Origin: Clostridiales bacterium
GTDB taxonomy: Bacteria; Bacillota; Clostridia; Christensenellales; Aristaeellaceae
Assembly (NCBI GenBank): GCA_029012285.1
Contig: JAQXLU010000154.1
Coordinates: 1-64,000 of the forward strand
DNA: 64,000 nt
Direction of reading: 5' to 3'
Shown here: piece after piece, positions 26,943 through 35,727 of the stretch
How positions within the stretch are numbered: position 1 is the stretch's first letter
Layout: the number at the start of each line of letters is the position of its first letter
The notes under the pieces: generated by a model
What the model was told of the DNA's origin: nothing
What the model saw: only the letters and a program-made list of their open reading frames with translations
Databases searched by the model: none
Program-made: the position numbers and the translations under genes

Positions 26943-26982
26943 GGGCGGGCGCTATCAGGCCCCAGCCTTCTAACGCCCGCCC
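26943..26982. repeat. Stem-loop downstream of SBP gene
   Basis: 9-bp GC stem GGGCGGGCG/CGCCCGCCC, only a weak T tract (TTGTT) on the minus strand. Confidence 0.75.
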
Positions 26983-27015
26983 GATTTGGTTCGGTGTGAT
27001 CTTTTGTAAAGCGCC

Positions 27016-29016
27016 TTACTCGACGACGACCTCGACCTCGATGGCCACCTCAGCGGTGTTGCCAGCGTAGTCGGTCACGCTCAGGGTGACGGCGTAGGTC
27101 TCGGGCATAGAGGTGTCCAGCTCGGACATGTCAGCCACCACGTTCGCCTTCAGATCCAGACCGGAAGCGTCCTTCGCCTCAGCGATGAAGGCGGTCCAGT
27201 CAATGGTGGAGGCGTCGGTATCCATGGCGATGGTGGGCAGCTCTTCCACCACGGTCAGGGTGGGAGCGGTGGTGTTGGCGGGATCGTACACGATCACGTC
27301 CACCTTCGCGGAGCCCTCGTTGCCGGCCTTGTCGGTGAAGATGGCCTTGGCCTGGTAAGCGCCTGCGGCGGTCACGTCAACGCGGCCTTCCACCTCGTAC
27401 TTGGCCAGGGCGGGATCCAGCACGCCGTCGAAGCCGTCCTCGGCGGAGAAGTACTGGGTCCAGTCAATCGCGGACAGGTCGGAATTCATGGCCACGACCA
27501 CCTTGCCGCTCGCCTTGACGGCGGGGCCCTGGTTGTCGTTGAGCTCGCTGGAGCCCAGGATGGCTTCCATCTCGGTCACCACGTCGGTGAACTTGTTCAT
27601 GTTCGCCTTGATGGCCACTTCGTAGGAGGGGGTGCCTTCCACGCCGTACAGGCCCTTGCCCAGGATGCGATCCCAGGGATCACGCATGCCCAGGTTGCCG
27701 GACACGTCGTTGGGCACGCACTTTTCAGAGTTGAAGATGAAGGCGTTCAGCACACCCTCGCCGTAGGTATCGTTGAAGATGTCCAGGCCGTACTTGGTCG
27801 CCTCGTCCTTGGCGACGGCAGCCTTGTACTGGTCCATGGAGTCAACGCCGGCCTTGAGGGAGTAGTAGGTCTCCCAGTAGGTGCGGTAGGATTCCAGGGC
27901 CAGCTTGGTCATTTCGGGGGAGATGCCCTTCAGCACGCCGTCGACGTCGCCCACAGAGATGACCTGGCGGTACTCGGGGGAGTAGGTGACGGAGCCGTCG
28001 GCGTTCTTGGTGACCAGGCGGTCAGCAGCGGGCCAGGGCATGATGGCGATGGACTCGCCGCGCTTGGCGCACTCGTCAGCCTGACCCTTGATGACCCAGA
28101 TGGGGCACTCGGCAAAGACGGAGTTGCCACGGCCGAAGTCGTAGCCGCACTCGCACCACTGGGGGGTGTAGCCGTCATCGTACACGCCGCAGTCCACCAT
28201 CACGCCAGCCTCGCGCAGCTCAACGATGAACTTGATGGCGTCGATGGATTCCTGGGAATCAGCGATGATGCCCTTGTCGCCGTAGATGCCGCCGCCGTTG
28301 GAGTACATGGCGGACATGGAGGCGAAGCGGTGATCGGTTTCATAAGCCATCTTAGTGGAGACCTTCGCGCCTTCCACAGCGGGCTCATTGCCGTAGTGGG
28401 CCTGAATCTTCTGCAGGTAGGCCTTGAAGTTGGACCAGGTCCACTCGCCGCGCTCGAGCATCTCCATGGGGTAGAGGGTGGTGCCATCGGCTTCCTTGAG
28501 CGCGTCCACCTGCTCCAGCATGGTCAGGTTGACCAGCAGGGTGAAGTACTGGTTGAAGGAGATGTTGGCGTTGACGAAGTAGTTGTGGCCGAACACGGCA
28601 GTGGGCCACATCCAGTCAGCACCCTCAAAGATGGACGCATAATCGTCCAGGGGCTGCAGGATGTTCTGCGCCAGCACGGTGTTCTCGGAGCCGGACCACA
28701 TACGGGCGACTTCGCACACGGGGTTGCCGGCCAGCACGGACAGCACCAGCTCGGAGCGGGTGTCCTGCGCGTACTGCACATGCACGATCTTCACGTTGTG
28801 CTTGTCCAGCACAGCCTTTTCAGCAGCCAGACGTAGCTGACGATCAGCCTCGTCGGTGATGGTGTACTTGCCGGTGGTCTCGTCGATCTGGTTGGGATCC
28901 TGACCCGCGGCCCAGTGAGTGCCCCAGCGGACAATGATGGGCTCTTCGGCGGATGCCATGGGCACCAGCGTGAGAACCATTGCCAGCGCCAGCAGCAGGG
29001 CGGCAAACTTCTTCAT
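27016..29016 (-). CDS. Secreted ABC solute-binding protein with two C-terminal Ig-like repeats
   Basis: Signal peptide MKKFAALLLALAMVLTLVPMASAEE; SBP body; C-terminal repeats ending DKAGNEGSAKVDVIVYD and DYAGNTAEVAIEVEVVVE. Confidence 0.85.
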   Translation of the reverse strand: MKKFAALLLALAMVLTLVPMASAEEPIIVRWGTHWAAGQDPNQIDETTGKYTITDEADRQLRLAAEKAVLDKHNVKIVHVQYAQDTRSELVLSVLAGNPVCEVARMWSGSENTVLAQNILQPLDDYASIFEGADWMWPTAVFGHNYFVNANISFNQYFTLLVNLTMLEQVDALKEADGTTLYPMEMLERGEWTWSNFKAYLQKIQAHYGNEPAVEGAKVSTKMAYETDHRFASMSAMYSNGGGIYGDKGIIADSQESIDAIKFIVELREAGVMVDCGVYDDGYTPQWCECGYDFGRGNSVFAECPIWVIKGQADECAKRGESIAIMPWPAADRLVTKNADGSVTYSPEYRQVISVGDVDGVLKGISPEMTKLALESYRTYWETYYSLKAGVDSMDQYKAAVAKDEATKYGLDIFNDTYGEGVLNAFIFNSEKCVPNDVSGNLGMRDPWDRILGKGLYGVEGTPSYEVAIKANMNKFTDVVTEMEAILGSSELNDNQGPAVKASGKVVVAMNSDLSAIDWTQYFSAEDGFDGVLDPALAKYEVEGRVDVTAAGAYQAKAIFTDKAGNEGSAKVDVIVYDPANTTAPTLTVVEELPTIAMDTDASTIDWTAFIAEAKDASGLDLKANVVADMSELDTSMPETYAVTLSVTDYAGNTAEVAIEVEVVVE

Positions 29017-29120
29017 AGGGGTTCCTCCTTTTTATCTGAGGCGATGGACAAAACAAAAACACCGGGAAACCAAGGCTTTTCCAGTGCAGTGTCGTGCGGC
29101 AGTCGCCTCTAATTGCCCCT

Positions 29121-29149
29121 ATTTTAGCAAGTTTTGTGAGAATTGTCAA
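29121..29149 (-). promoter_or_regulatory. Strong sigma-A type promoter for the SBP gene
   Basis: Minus strand TTGACA - 17 nt - TAAAAT. Confidence 0.75.
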
Positions 29150-29187
29150 GAGAATGTGGCGGAACATGGATAGTGTTCACAAAAGCA

Positions 29188-29197
29188 AAAACGTTTT
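29188..29197. promoter_or_regulatory. LacI-family-like palindrome
   Basis: Perfect 10-bp palindrome AAAACGTTTT upstream of the 29121-29149 promoter. Confidence 0.4.
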
Positions 29198-29314
29198 CGG
29201 GAGTGCTTCCACAGAAATTTATGTGAAATGCATGAAAAATACGGGACGCCCTTGTGCAATCGTCAAGGGCATCCCGGCAATGAAATTCGGCTTGTCGTGC
29301 GACGAATGGGTAAC

Positions 29315-31057
29315 TTACCCAAGATCGGGGGCATCCACCAGCAAAACCTTGCCATGCTTGCCCTCGGTTTCCACGATGATGAGGGTGTTCTCGCCCTCAC
29401 GCAGCAATGGCGCGGGGATGTACAGCCGCTTTTGCGGGCCGATCTCCCAGAAGCGCCCCAGGCAGAAGCCGTTGAGCGTGACAACGCCCTTGCCCCAGCC
29501 GGGCAGCTCCAGCCAGGTATCGGCGGGTTCATCCACGTTGAAGGTGAACTGATGCACGCCGGGCACGACCGCGGGCGTCCTGCCTTCGGGCCGGAAGGCG
29601 GCCATGACCTGCTCGTCGCACACGAACATGTCCCAGCCAAACTTCTGATGATCGTTGATCACCACGCCGGAGTCGATGCCCTTGCGCTGGTGTTCCAGCT
29701 TGAAGGAGTAGTTCACGCGGCCCATGTTCTCCATCAGGATCTCCAGGCGCGCGCCCTTGCGCACCGGGATGGCGGGTTTGAATTCGTGGGCCTTCTCCAG
29801 GTCGTGGTCGTAGAGGGTGGCGATGATCTCGCCGTCCAGCAGGATCACCGCGCGGTCGTTGGCGGAAACCAGCTGGAGCTTGCGCAGCTCGTCCTCATTG
29901 GTCAGCACGGTGCTGTACAGGGTGTAGCCGTAGTTCTGGCCCAGGCGCTCCATGGACATGGGGCAGACGCTGTGGACGCGCTTGCCCTTTGTCAGCAGCT
30001 GGCACAGGGGAGCGGAGGCAACCTCTGCAGCCTCGCCGTAGGCGCGGCGCGGAATCTCCGGGATGTCGATGATGGGCGCGGGGCCCTTGCGTGCTTCAAT
30101 CGCGGCCTTGAACAGGCGGTACTTTTCGGTGATGCGACCATCCTCGGTCAAAAGCGCGTCGTAGTCGTAGCTGGTTACGTCGGGGGTGAGGCGGTCGTAA
30201 TAGTTCGCGCCGTTCATCAGCCCGAAGGACGTGCCGCCGTGGAACATGTAGATGTTGATGTGCCCCATGTCCAGGATATCTGCAAAGTCCTTGGCGGAGG
30301 CGGCTGCGTCGGTATGGGCGTGCTTGCCGCAGCCCCAGTGGTCGAACCAACCGCACCAGAATTCCATGCACATCAGCGGGGTGATGCCCATTTCCTTCAT
30401 GTAGCCGAAGCGCTCATGGGCGTGCGAGCCGAAGTTGCCGGTCTGGAACACGCCCTCGCATTTGCCGCAGGCGAGCATGTCGTGCTCCGGGCCGTCGGAG
30501 GTGACCAGGGGCACGTCGATGCCGCGCTGGATCATCCCGTCCCGCAGGATGGCGAGGTACTCCTTGTCGTCGCCATAGGAGCCGTACTCGTTTTCCACCT
30601 GCATCATGATGATGGGGCCGCCGTGGGTGATCTGCAGCGGCGCAAGGCGGGGCAGCAGCTCGTCAAAGTAGGCGAGGAACTCCTTCAAATAGGGTTCGTA
30701 GCAGCAGCGGAAGCGCATGCCGTCCTGGGCCAGCAGCCAGGCGGGGAAGCCGCCGAACTCCCATTCGGCACAAATGTAGGGCGAGGGGCGGATGATGACC
30801 CACAGCCCCAGCTCCTGGGCGATGCGGATGAAACGGCACACATCGTGATCGCCCTCAAAGTTGAATTCTCCCCGGTTGGGCTCATGGAAATTCCAGGGGA
30901 TGTAGGTTTCCACCGTGTTGCAGCCCATGGCCTTGAGCTTGAGCAGCCGGTCACGCCAGTATTCGGGCACGACGCGGAAATAATGGATGGAGCCGGAAAT
31001 GACCTGGAATCTTTCGCCGTTCAGATAGAAATCGTCCTTGATCTCAAAATTGCCCAT
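29315..31057 (-). CDS. Glycoside hydrolase family 35 beta-galactosidase
   Basis: DDFYLNGERFQVISGSIHYFRV, ETYIPWNFHEP, GGPIIMMQVENEYGSYG, CMEFWCGWFDHWG, MFHGGTSFGLMNGANY. Confidence 0.95.
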   Translation of the reverse strand: MGNFEIKDDFYLNGERFQVISGSIHYFRVVPEYWRDRLLKLKAMGCNTVETYIPWNFHEPNRGEFNFEGDHDVCRFIRIAQELGLWVIIRPSPYICAEWEFGGFPAWLLAQDGMRFRCCYEPYLKEFLAYFDELLPRLAPLQITHGGPIIMMQVENEYGSYGDDKEYLAILRDGMIQRGIDVPLVTSDGPEHDMLACGKCEGVFQTGNFGSHAHERFGYMKEMGITPLMCMEFWCGWFDHWGCGKHAHTDAAASAKDFADILDMGHINIYMFHGGTSFGLMNGANYYDRLTPDVTSYDYDALLTEDGRITEKYRLFKAAIEARKGPAPIIDIPEIPRRAYGEAAEVASAPLCQLLTKGKRVHSVCPMSMERLGQNYGYTLYSTVLTNEDELRKLQLVSANDRAVILLDGEIIATLYDHDLEKAHEFKPAIPVRKGARLEILMENMGRVNYSFKLEHQRKGIDSGVVINDHQKFGWDMFVCDEQVMAAFRPEGRTPAVVPGVHQFTFNVDEPADTWLELPGWGKGVVTLNGFCLGRFWEIGPQKRLYIPAPLLREGENTLIIVETEGKHGKVLLVDAPDLG

Positions 31058-31105
31058 GCGCGTATCCTCCGTATATGCAATATTATAATGTAGAAATCCG
31101 TTCGC

Positions 31106-31969
31106 TCACCTGCGGTGGAGCAAGCCGTCCTCCTCGACCACCTCGAAGAAATAGGGGCGCTCCTGCAAATGGGTGTTGGGGCTGTGCAGCGCCATCAGCA
31201 GCTTGCCCTCCTTGGTGCGGAAGATCATGCCGTGTCCGCCGTCCTTCATGAACAGGGGCTTGACCTGGCGGAACTCGCCGGTGATTTCCCCGTTGGAGCT
31301 GCGGGCCAGGCCTTGGGTGTAGCCGTCCTTGGAGAAGGCGGCCCAGAGCATCAGCAGCGCGCCGTCCTCATTGCGCCACAGGAACGGGCCGTCGGTCACG
31401 AAGGAGGGCTTGCCCATCACGGACCGACCGGGGACGATCCATTCCGCCTCGGAGGCGGTGAAGAGCAGCCGGGGCGGGCCTGCTGGGGCCCTCAGGTCGT
31501 CGTCAAGCGCCATGGCCCAGATTTCGCCGTCGATGGCCTGTACCCACTCGTGGCAGAACACCATGTAGGGCTTGCCCTCCCTGTCCACATAGAAGGTGCC
31601 GTCCAGGCACTCCCAGTTGCGGGGGGTGACAGGGCCGTCGCTGTGGGGGACGAAGGGCCCCATGGGGCTGTCTGCCCGGAGGATGCAGCTGCCGCGGCAA
31701 GCGTCCTCCGATTTGAAGGAGGCGAACATGTAGAACGCCCCGTGCCAGATGTGCACCTCGGGAGCCCAGTAGTTCATGGTGGCCCAGAAGGAGCCGTCGT
31801 TGTGGAACACCTCATGCGGGCCGGACCAGTTTTCCAGGTCGTCGGAAACATACACGTCAAAGCCGTCGTCCTCGCCCCAGCAGGTGGCCCCCCGGGTGCC
31901 GTAGAGGTAGTACTTCCCCTCATGCAGCAGCACAAAGGGATCCCGGATGTTGATGTCAGAGAGCTTCAT
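31106..31969 (-). CDS. GH43-like glycosidase, paralogue of 11156-12205
   Basis: DINIRDPFVLLHEGKYYLYG, NYWAPEVHIWHGAFYMFASF, GTFYVDREGKPYMVFCHEW. Confidence 0.9.
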   Translation of the reverse strand: MKLSDINIRDPFVLLHEGKYYLYGTRGATCWGEDDGFDVYVSDDLENWSGPHEVFHNDGSFWATMNYWAPEVHIWHGAFYMFASFKSEDACRGSCILRADSPMGPFVPHSDGPVTPRNWECLDGTFYVDREGKPYMVFCHEWVQAIDGEIWAMALDDDLRAPAGPPRLLFTASEAEWIVPGRSVMGKPSFVTDGPFLWRNEDGALLMLWAAFSKDGYTQGLARSSNGEITGEFRQVKPLFMKDGGHGMIFRTKEGKLLMALHSPNTHLQERPYFFEVVEEDGLLHRR

Positions 31970-32098
31970 ATCGGTTGTGAACCTCCTTGCGGATCATCTA
32001 CTGACAGTATACCAGAATCGCGCGGCAAATGCAATCCGCCGAGGAAGCAGGATTTGGGAAAGCATTGTCGAATCGCATACCCCACTGGAGGGAGAATC

Positions 32099-33859
32099 AT
32101 GTTTGATACCTACTTTGCCGCGCATCCCCTGGGAGAGGTGCGCTATGCGCCGCAGTTCCCGCCGATGGCCGACCGTGCCGCCTGGGAGGGCGTGTCCCCC
32201 GAGGATCGGGCTGATTTGCTGTCCCTGGCAGAGACCTGGCGCGCGCGGCCCTATCCGCTGCTGACGGCGGGGATGTACGCGGCCTTTGTGCGCACCGGCA
32301 GCAGGCGGGATTGCGAAACGCCCTATTTCGACCGCCGGAGGAAGCTCTGCGCCGCCGCGCTCCATATGTGCCTGACGGGCACGGAGGACAGCCTCCCCGC
32401 GGTGGAGGATGGCCTCATGCTCATCTGCGAGGAAAGCGCCTGGGGCATCAGCGCCCACCTGGGCCTGAGCGCCGCCCATCCCTTCCCGGATGAGCGCCAC
32501 ACCGTGCTGGACCTGTTCGCGGCCCAGACGGGGATGGTGCTGTCCTTCGTGTGCCAGCTGCTGGAGGGTGTGCTGCATCCCGACCTGGTGGAGCGCGTCC
32601 GCCGGGAGGTAGAGCGGCGGGTGCTGCGCCACTTCATGGAGAACGACGGCGAATGGTGGATGGGCTATGTCCGCAAGGATCTGAACAACTGGACGCCCTG
32701 GATTATCTCCAACGTGCTGATGGCGGCCAATGTCTGGCACTACGGCGGCGCGGCGCTGATTGAACGTGCCTGCATGATGCTGGATCGCTATCTGGCCGTT
32801 GTTCCGGCGGACGGCGGGTGCGACGAGGGCGCGGGCTACTGGAACATGGCCGGCGGCGCGTTCCTGGACTGTCTGATGGTGCTGGAGGCCATGGCGGGCA
32901 TAGCCCTCTTTCAGGAGGAGAAGGTGCGCCGGATGATGGCCTATCCCGAAAAGGTTCACCTGGGCGGCGGATGGTTTGCCAATTTCGCGGACTGTGACGC
33001 GCGCCCCTGGCTGAGCGGCGAAAGGCTGCAATACGCGGGCGAAAGGACGGGCAACGCGGCGCTCATCCGCATGGGAGAGGAGATGCGCACCCCGCCCTCC
33101 CTGGAGCTGAGCGACACGGTGCATCTTTCCCGTCTGTTGATGCGGCTCTTTGGCAGGCATCCGCAAGCAACCCTGGCGGAGCTTCCGCCAAAGGACGTGT
33201 GGCTGCCCGATTTGCAGCTGCGCATCCTCCGCCGGGGGGAGATGACCGTCGCCATCAAGGGCGGGCACAACGCCGAAAACCACAATCACAACGATGTGGG
33301 CAGCTTCCTGCTCATGGCCCGGGGCGATATGCGGCTGGTGGACGCGGGCAACATGGTCTACACCGCCAAGACCTTCTCCGACCGCCGGTATGAGCTGTGG
33401 AACTGCCGCAGCGTGTATCACAACGTGCCCATCATCGGCGGTGCGGAGCAGCAACCGGGCCGGGACTTTGCCGCGCGGGATGTCAAATGCCTGCCCGACG
33501 GCTTGCGCCTGGACATGGGCGGGGCATACCCGGCGGAGGCGGGCGTGACGCGCTGCGTGCGTGAACTGCGCCTGACGCTGGGCCGCATGACCCTGACCGA
33601 GGAGGTTGCCCTCCTGGAGGACAAGCCCGTCACCTGGGTGTTCATGCTAAGGCATGCGCCGGTCATCGGGGAGCGCACCGTAACCCTGGGCGTGGATGGC
33701 CCGCGCTTAACGTGGGACGCGCCCCTGACCCCCCAGGTCGAGCAGCTTGACATCACCGACGACCGTATGCGCCGCAGCTATCCCGGTGTGCTGTGGCGGC
33801 TGATGCTGACCGCGCCTTGCAGCAAGGAGCACCGGGTCAAATTCACCATCGAAGCATAA
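32099..33859 (+). CDS. Heparinase II/III-like family protein (putative polysaccharide lyase)
   Basis: ATG at 32099 with GGAGGGA RBS; alpha/alpha-toroid N-terminus; GGHNAENHNHNDVGSFLLMARG; Y/H active-site region. Confidence 0.85.
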   Translation: MFDTYFAAHPLGEVRYAPQFPPMADRAAWEGVSPEDRADLLSLAETWRARPYPLLTAGMYAAFVRTGSRRDCETPYFDRRRKLCAAALHMCLTGTEDSLPAVEDGLMLICEESAWGISAHLGLSAAHPFPDERHTVLDLFAAQTGMVLSFVCQLLEGVLHPDLVERVRREVERRVLRHFMENDGEWWMGYVRKDLNNWTPWIISNVLMAANVWHYGGAALIERACMMLDRYLAVVPADGGCDEGAGYWNMAGGAFLDCLMVLEAMAGIALFQEEKVRRMMAYPEKVHLGGGWFANFADCDARPWLSGERLQYAGERTGNAALIRMGEEMRTPPSLELSDTVHLSRLLMRLFGRHPQATLAELPPKDVWLPDLQLRILRRGEMTVAIKGGHNAENHNHNDVGSFLLMARGDMRLVDAGNMVYTAKTFSDRRYELWNCRSVYHNVPIIGGAEQQPGRDFAARDVKCLPDGLRLDMGGAYPAEAGVTRCVRELRLTLGRMTLTEEVALLEDKPVTWVFMLRHAPVIGERTVTLGVDGPRLTWDAPLTPQVEQLDITDDRMRRSYPGVLWRLMLTAPCSKEHRVKFTIEA

Positions 33860-33868
33860 GGAGGCACC

Positions 33869-34996
33869 ATGCATAACAACCTTGATGAAGTGATTGAAAA
33901 GGTGGTCGCCAAGCTCCGCCGGACGATGCCGGAGGCCGCCAAATCCAACCGCGTCCCCTACGCCAGCCGCGATGGCAAATGGGTGGAATCCCCCTGGAAT
34001 TTGGGCAATTCCTGGTGGACGGCGGGCTTCTGGCCGGGGCTGATGTGGCTGCTGAATGCCCTGTCCCCCGACGAGGCCTTCCACCAGGAGGCGCTGCGCA
34101 CGACGGAGCTGATGACGGACGAATTCCGCGTCTACCGCCATTTGAACCACGACGTGGGCTTCATGTACCTGCTCTCCTGCGGCGCGAAGCACAAGCTTGA
34201 CGGCGACGAGCAGGCCAAGTGGGACACCCTCCACGCCGCGTCGCTGCTGATGGGCCGCTTCAACCCCACATCGACGCCCCGCGCGGGCTTCATCCGCGCC
34301 TGGGACGGCAGGGAGCAGCTGGGCTACGCCATCATCGACTGCATGATGAACCTGCCCCTGCTCTATCGCGCCACCCGGGAGACGGGCGATCCCCGCTTTG
34401 CGGCGGTGGCCCGTATCCACGCGGATACGGCGGCGAAGCATTTCGTCCGGGAGGATGGCTCCTGCCGCCACATCGTCGAGCTTGACCCGGTGACGGGGGC
34501 GTTCGTCCGGGAGCACGGCGGGCAGGGCTGTGGCGTGGGCAGCAGCTGGAGCCGCGGCCAGGCCTGGGCGCTGTACGGCTTCACGCTCCTGTACATGAAC
34601 ACAGGCGAAGCCCGCGACCTGGCTACGGCGGAGAAGATCGCCCGCTACTTTGCCGCCAACATCCGCAAGGACGGCCTGACCGACTGCGACTTCCGCCAGG
34701 ACGCGCAGGTGTACCGGCTGGACAACATCGCCGGGGCGGTTGCAGCCTGCGGCTTCCTCGAATTGGCGAGGATCACCGGCAAGGAAGCCTACCGCGCCGA
34801 CGCTGAAAAGCTGCTGGACGGCCTGATTGACCACTGCTGCGACTTTGGCGACGCCTATTGCGGGCTGCTCACCCACTGCACCGCCGCCTACCACGACGAC
34901 AACGCGGGCACGCACACCAACATCACCTATGGCGACTATTTCTTTGTGGAAGCGCTGTGCAAAATGAAGGGCGTTGACCCCATGCTCTGGATTTGA
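33869..34996 (+). CDS. GH88 unsaturated glucuronyl hydrolase-like protein
   Basis: NSWWTAGFWPGLMWLL, HDVGFMYLLSCGA, GVGSSWSRGQAWALYGF, YGDYFFVEAL. Confidence 0.92.
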   Translation: MHNNLDEVIEKVVAKLRRTMPEAAKSNRVPYASRDGKWVESPWNLGNSWWTAGFWPGLMWLLNALSPDEAFHQEALRTTELMTDEFRVYRHLNHDVGFMYLLSCGAKHKLDGDEQAKWDTLHAASLLMGRFNPTSTPRAGFIRAWDGREQLGYAIIDCMMNLPLLYRATRETGDPRFAAVARIHADTAAKHFVREDGSCRHIVELDPVTGAFVREHGGQGCGVGSSWSRGQAWALYGFTLLYMNTGEARDLATAEKIARYFAANIRKDGLTDCDFRQDAQVYRLDNIAGAVAACGFLELARITGKEAYRADAEKLLDGLIDHCCDFGDAYCGLLTHCTAAYHDDNAGTHTNITYGDYFFVEALCKMKGVDPMLWI

Positions 34997-35011
34997 ACAC
35001 CAACAAAATGT

Positions 35012-35036
35012 CCTCCCTCGGCCATGCCGGGGGAGG
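35012..35036. terminator. Bidirectional terminator-like stem between convergent genes
   Basis: CCTCCCTCGGC-CAT-GCCGGGGGAGG; weak T tracts. Confidence 0.5.
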
Positions 35037-35043
35037 CTTGCGT

Positions 35044-35712
35044 TCAGAGCTTGAAGTGGCGCGATAACGCGGAAAGCGTTTCCTCGCGGGTGTCATGCTC
35101 GAAGTCGGAGCGCGTCAGGGTGAAGAAGCCCGTGTGCTGCCAGTCGATTTCCAGCGGCGGATGATACAGCGCCCAGCTGTTGAAATTCCGGAGCGTGGCC
35201 TCCGGGTCGGGGCACTTGTTGATTTCGGCGCGCATGAACTGCTTGTCCGGATCGTCCCGGTCGAAGAACCTCTGCGCGGTGATGTCCGGCGGGTCGCAGA
35301 GCATGATGGCCACATGGTCGTAATCGGAAATTTCCCGCAGCACATCCGGGGGAATGTTGGTGTCCACGATAACCTTCTGTCCGCCCGCGGCCAGGCGGAG
35401 CAGCGCCAGGATCTCGATTTCGATACATTCCTGGGTCGTCTGGCTCATCCAGCGGAAGTGCTCCTCGGGGGTCTGGTTGAGCCATTCGGGCCAGCCGGTC
35501 ATGGTGTCGAAGTAGCACAAGCCGGGCTGCTTCCAGCGGTCGAGCTTCTCCCGGGGAAAGGCGTCGTGGTAGTTTTCTCCGCAGTGAATCATCCCGTAGC
35601 GCTCCGAGAGCATGCGCACCATGGTGGATTTGCCCGCGTAGCTGTGTCCGTTGATGAAATACACGTTGCGCAGATAATGGCGGATGAGGTTGTCACTGAT
35701 CTGGATTTTCAT
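35044..35712 (-). CDS. P-loop kinase-like protein
   Basis: Walker A GHSYAGKST; adenylate-kinase-like fold features. Confidence 0.65.
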   Translation of the reverse strand: MKIQISDNLIRHYLRNVYFINGHSYAGKSTMVRMLSERYGMIHCGENYHDAFPREKLDRWKQPGLCYFDTMTGWPEWLNQTPEEHFRWMSQTTQECIEIEILALLRLAAGGQKVIVDTNIPPDVLREISDYDHVAIMLCDPPDITAQRFFDRDDPDKQFMRAEINKCPDPEATLRNFNSWALYHPPLEIDWQHTGFFTLTRSDFEHDTREETLSALSRHFKL

Positions 35713-35727
35713 GATTCCCTCCTGGCG

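Noticed and set aside
29228-31093. 621-aa plus-strand ORF over GH35
   Set aside because: Antisense shadow of an unambiguous GH35.
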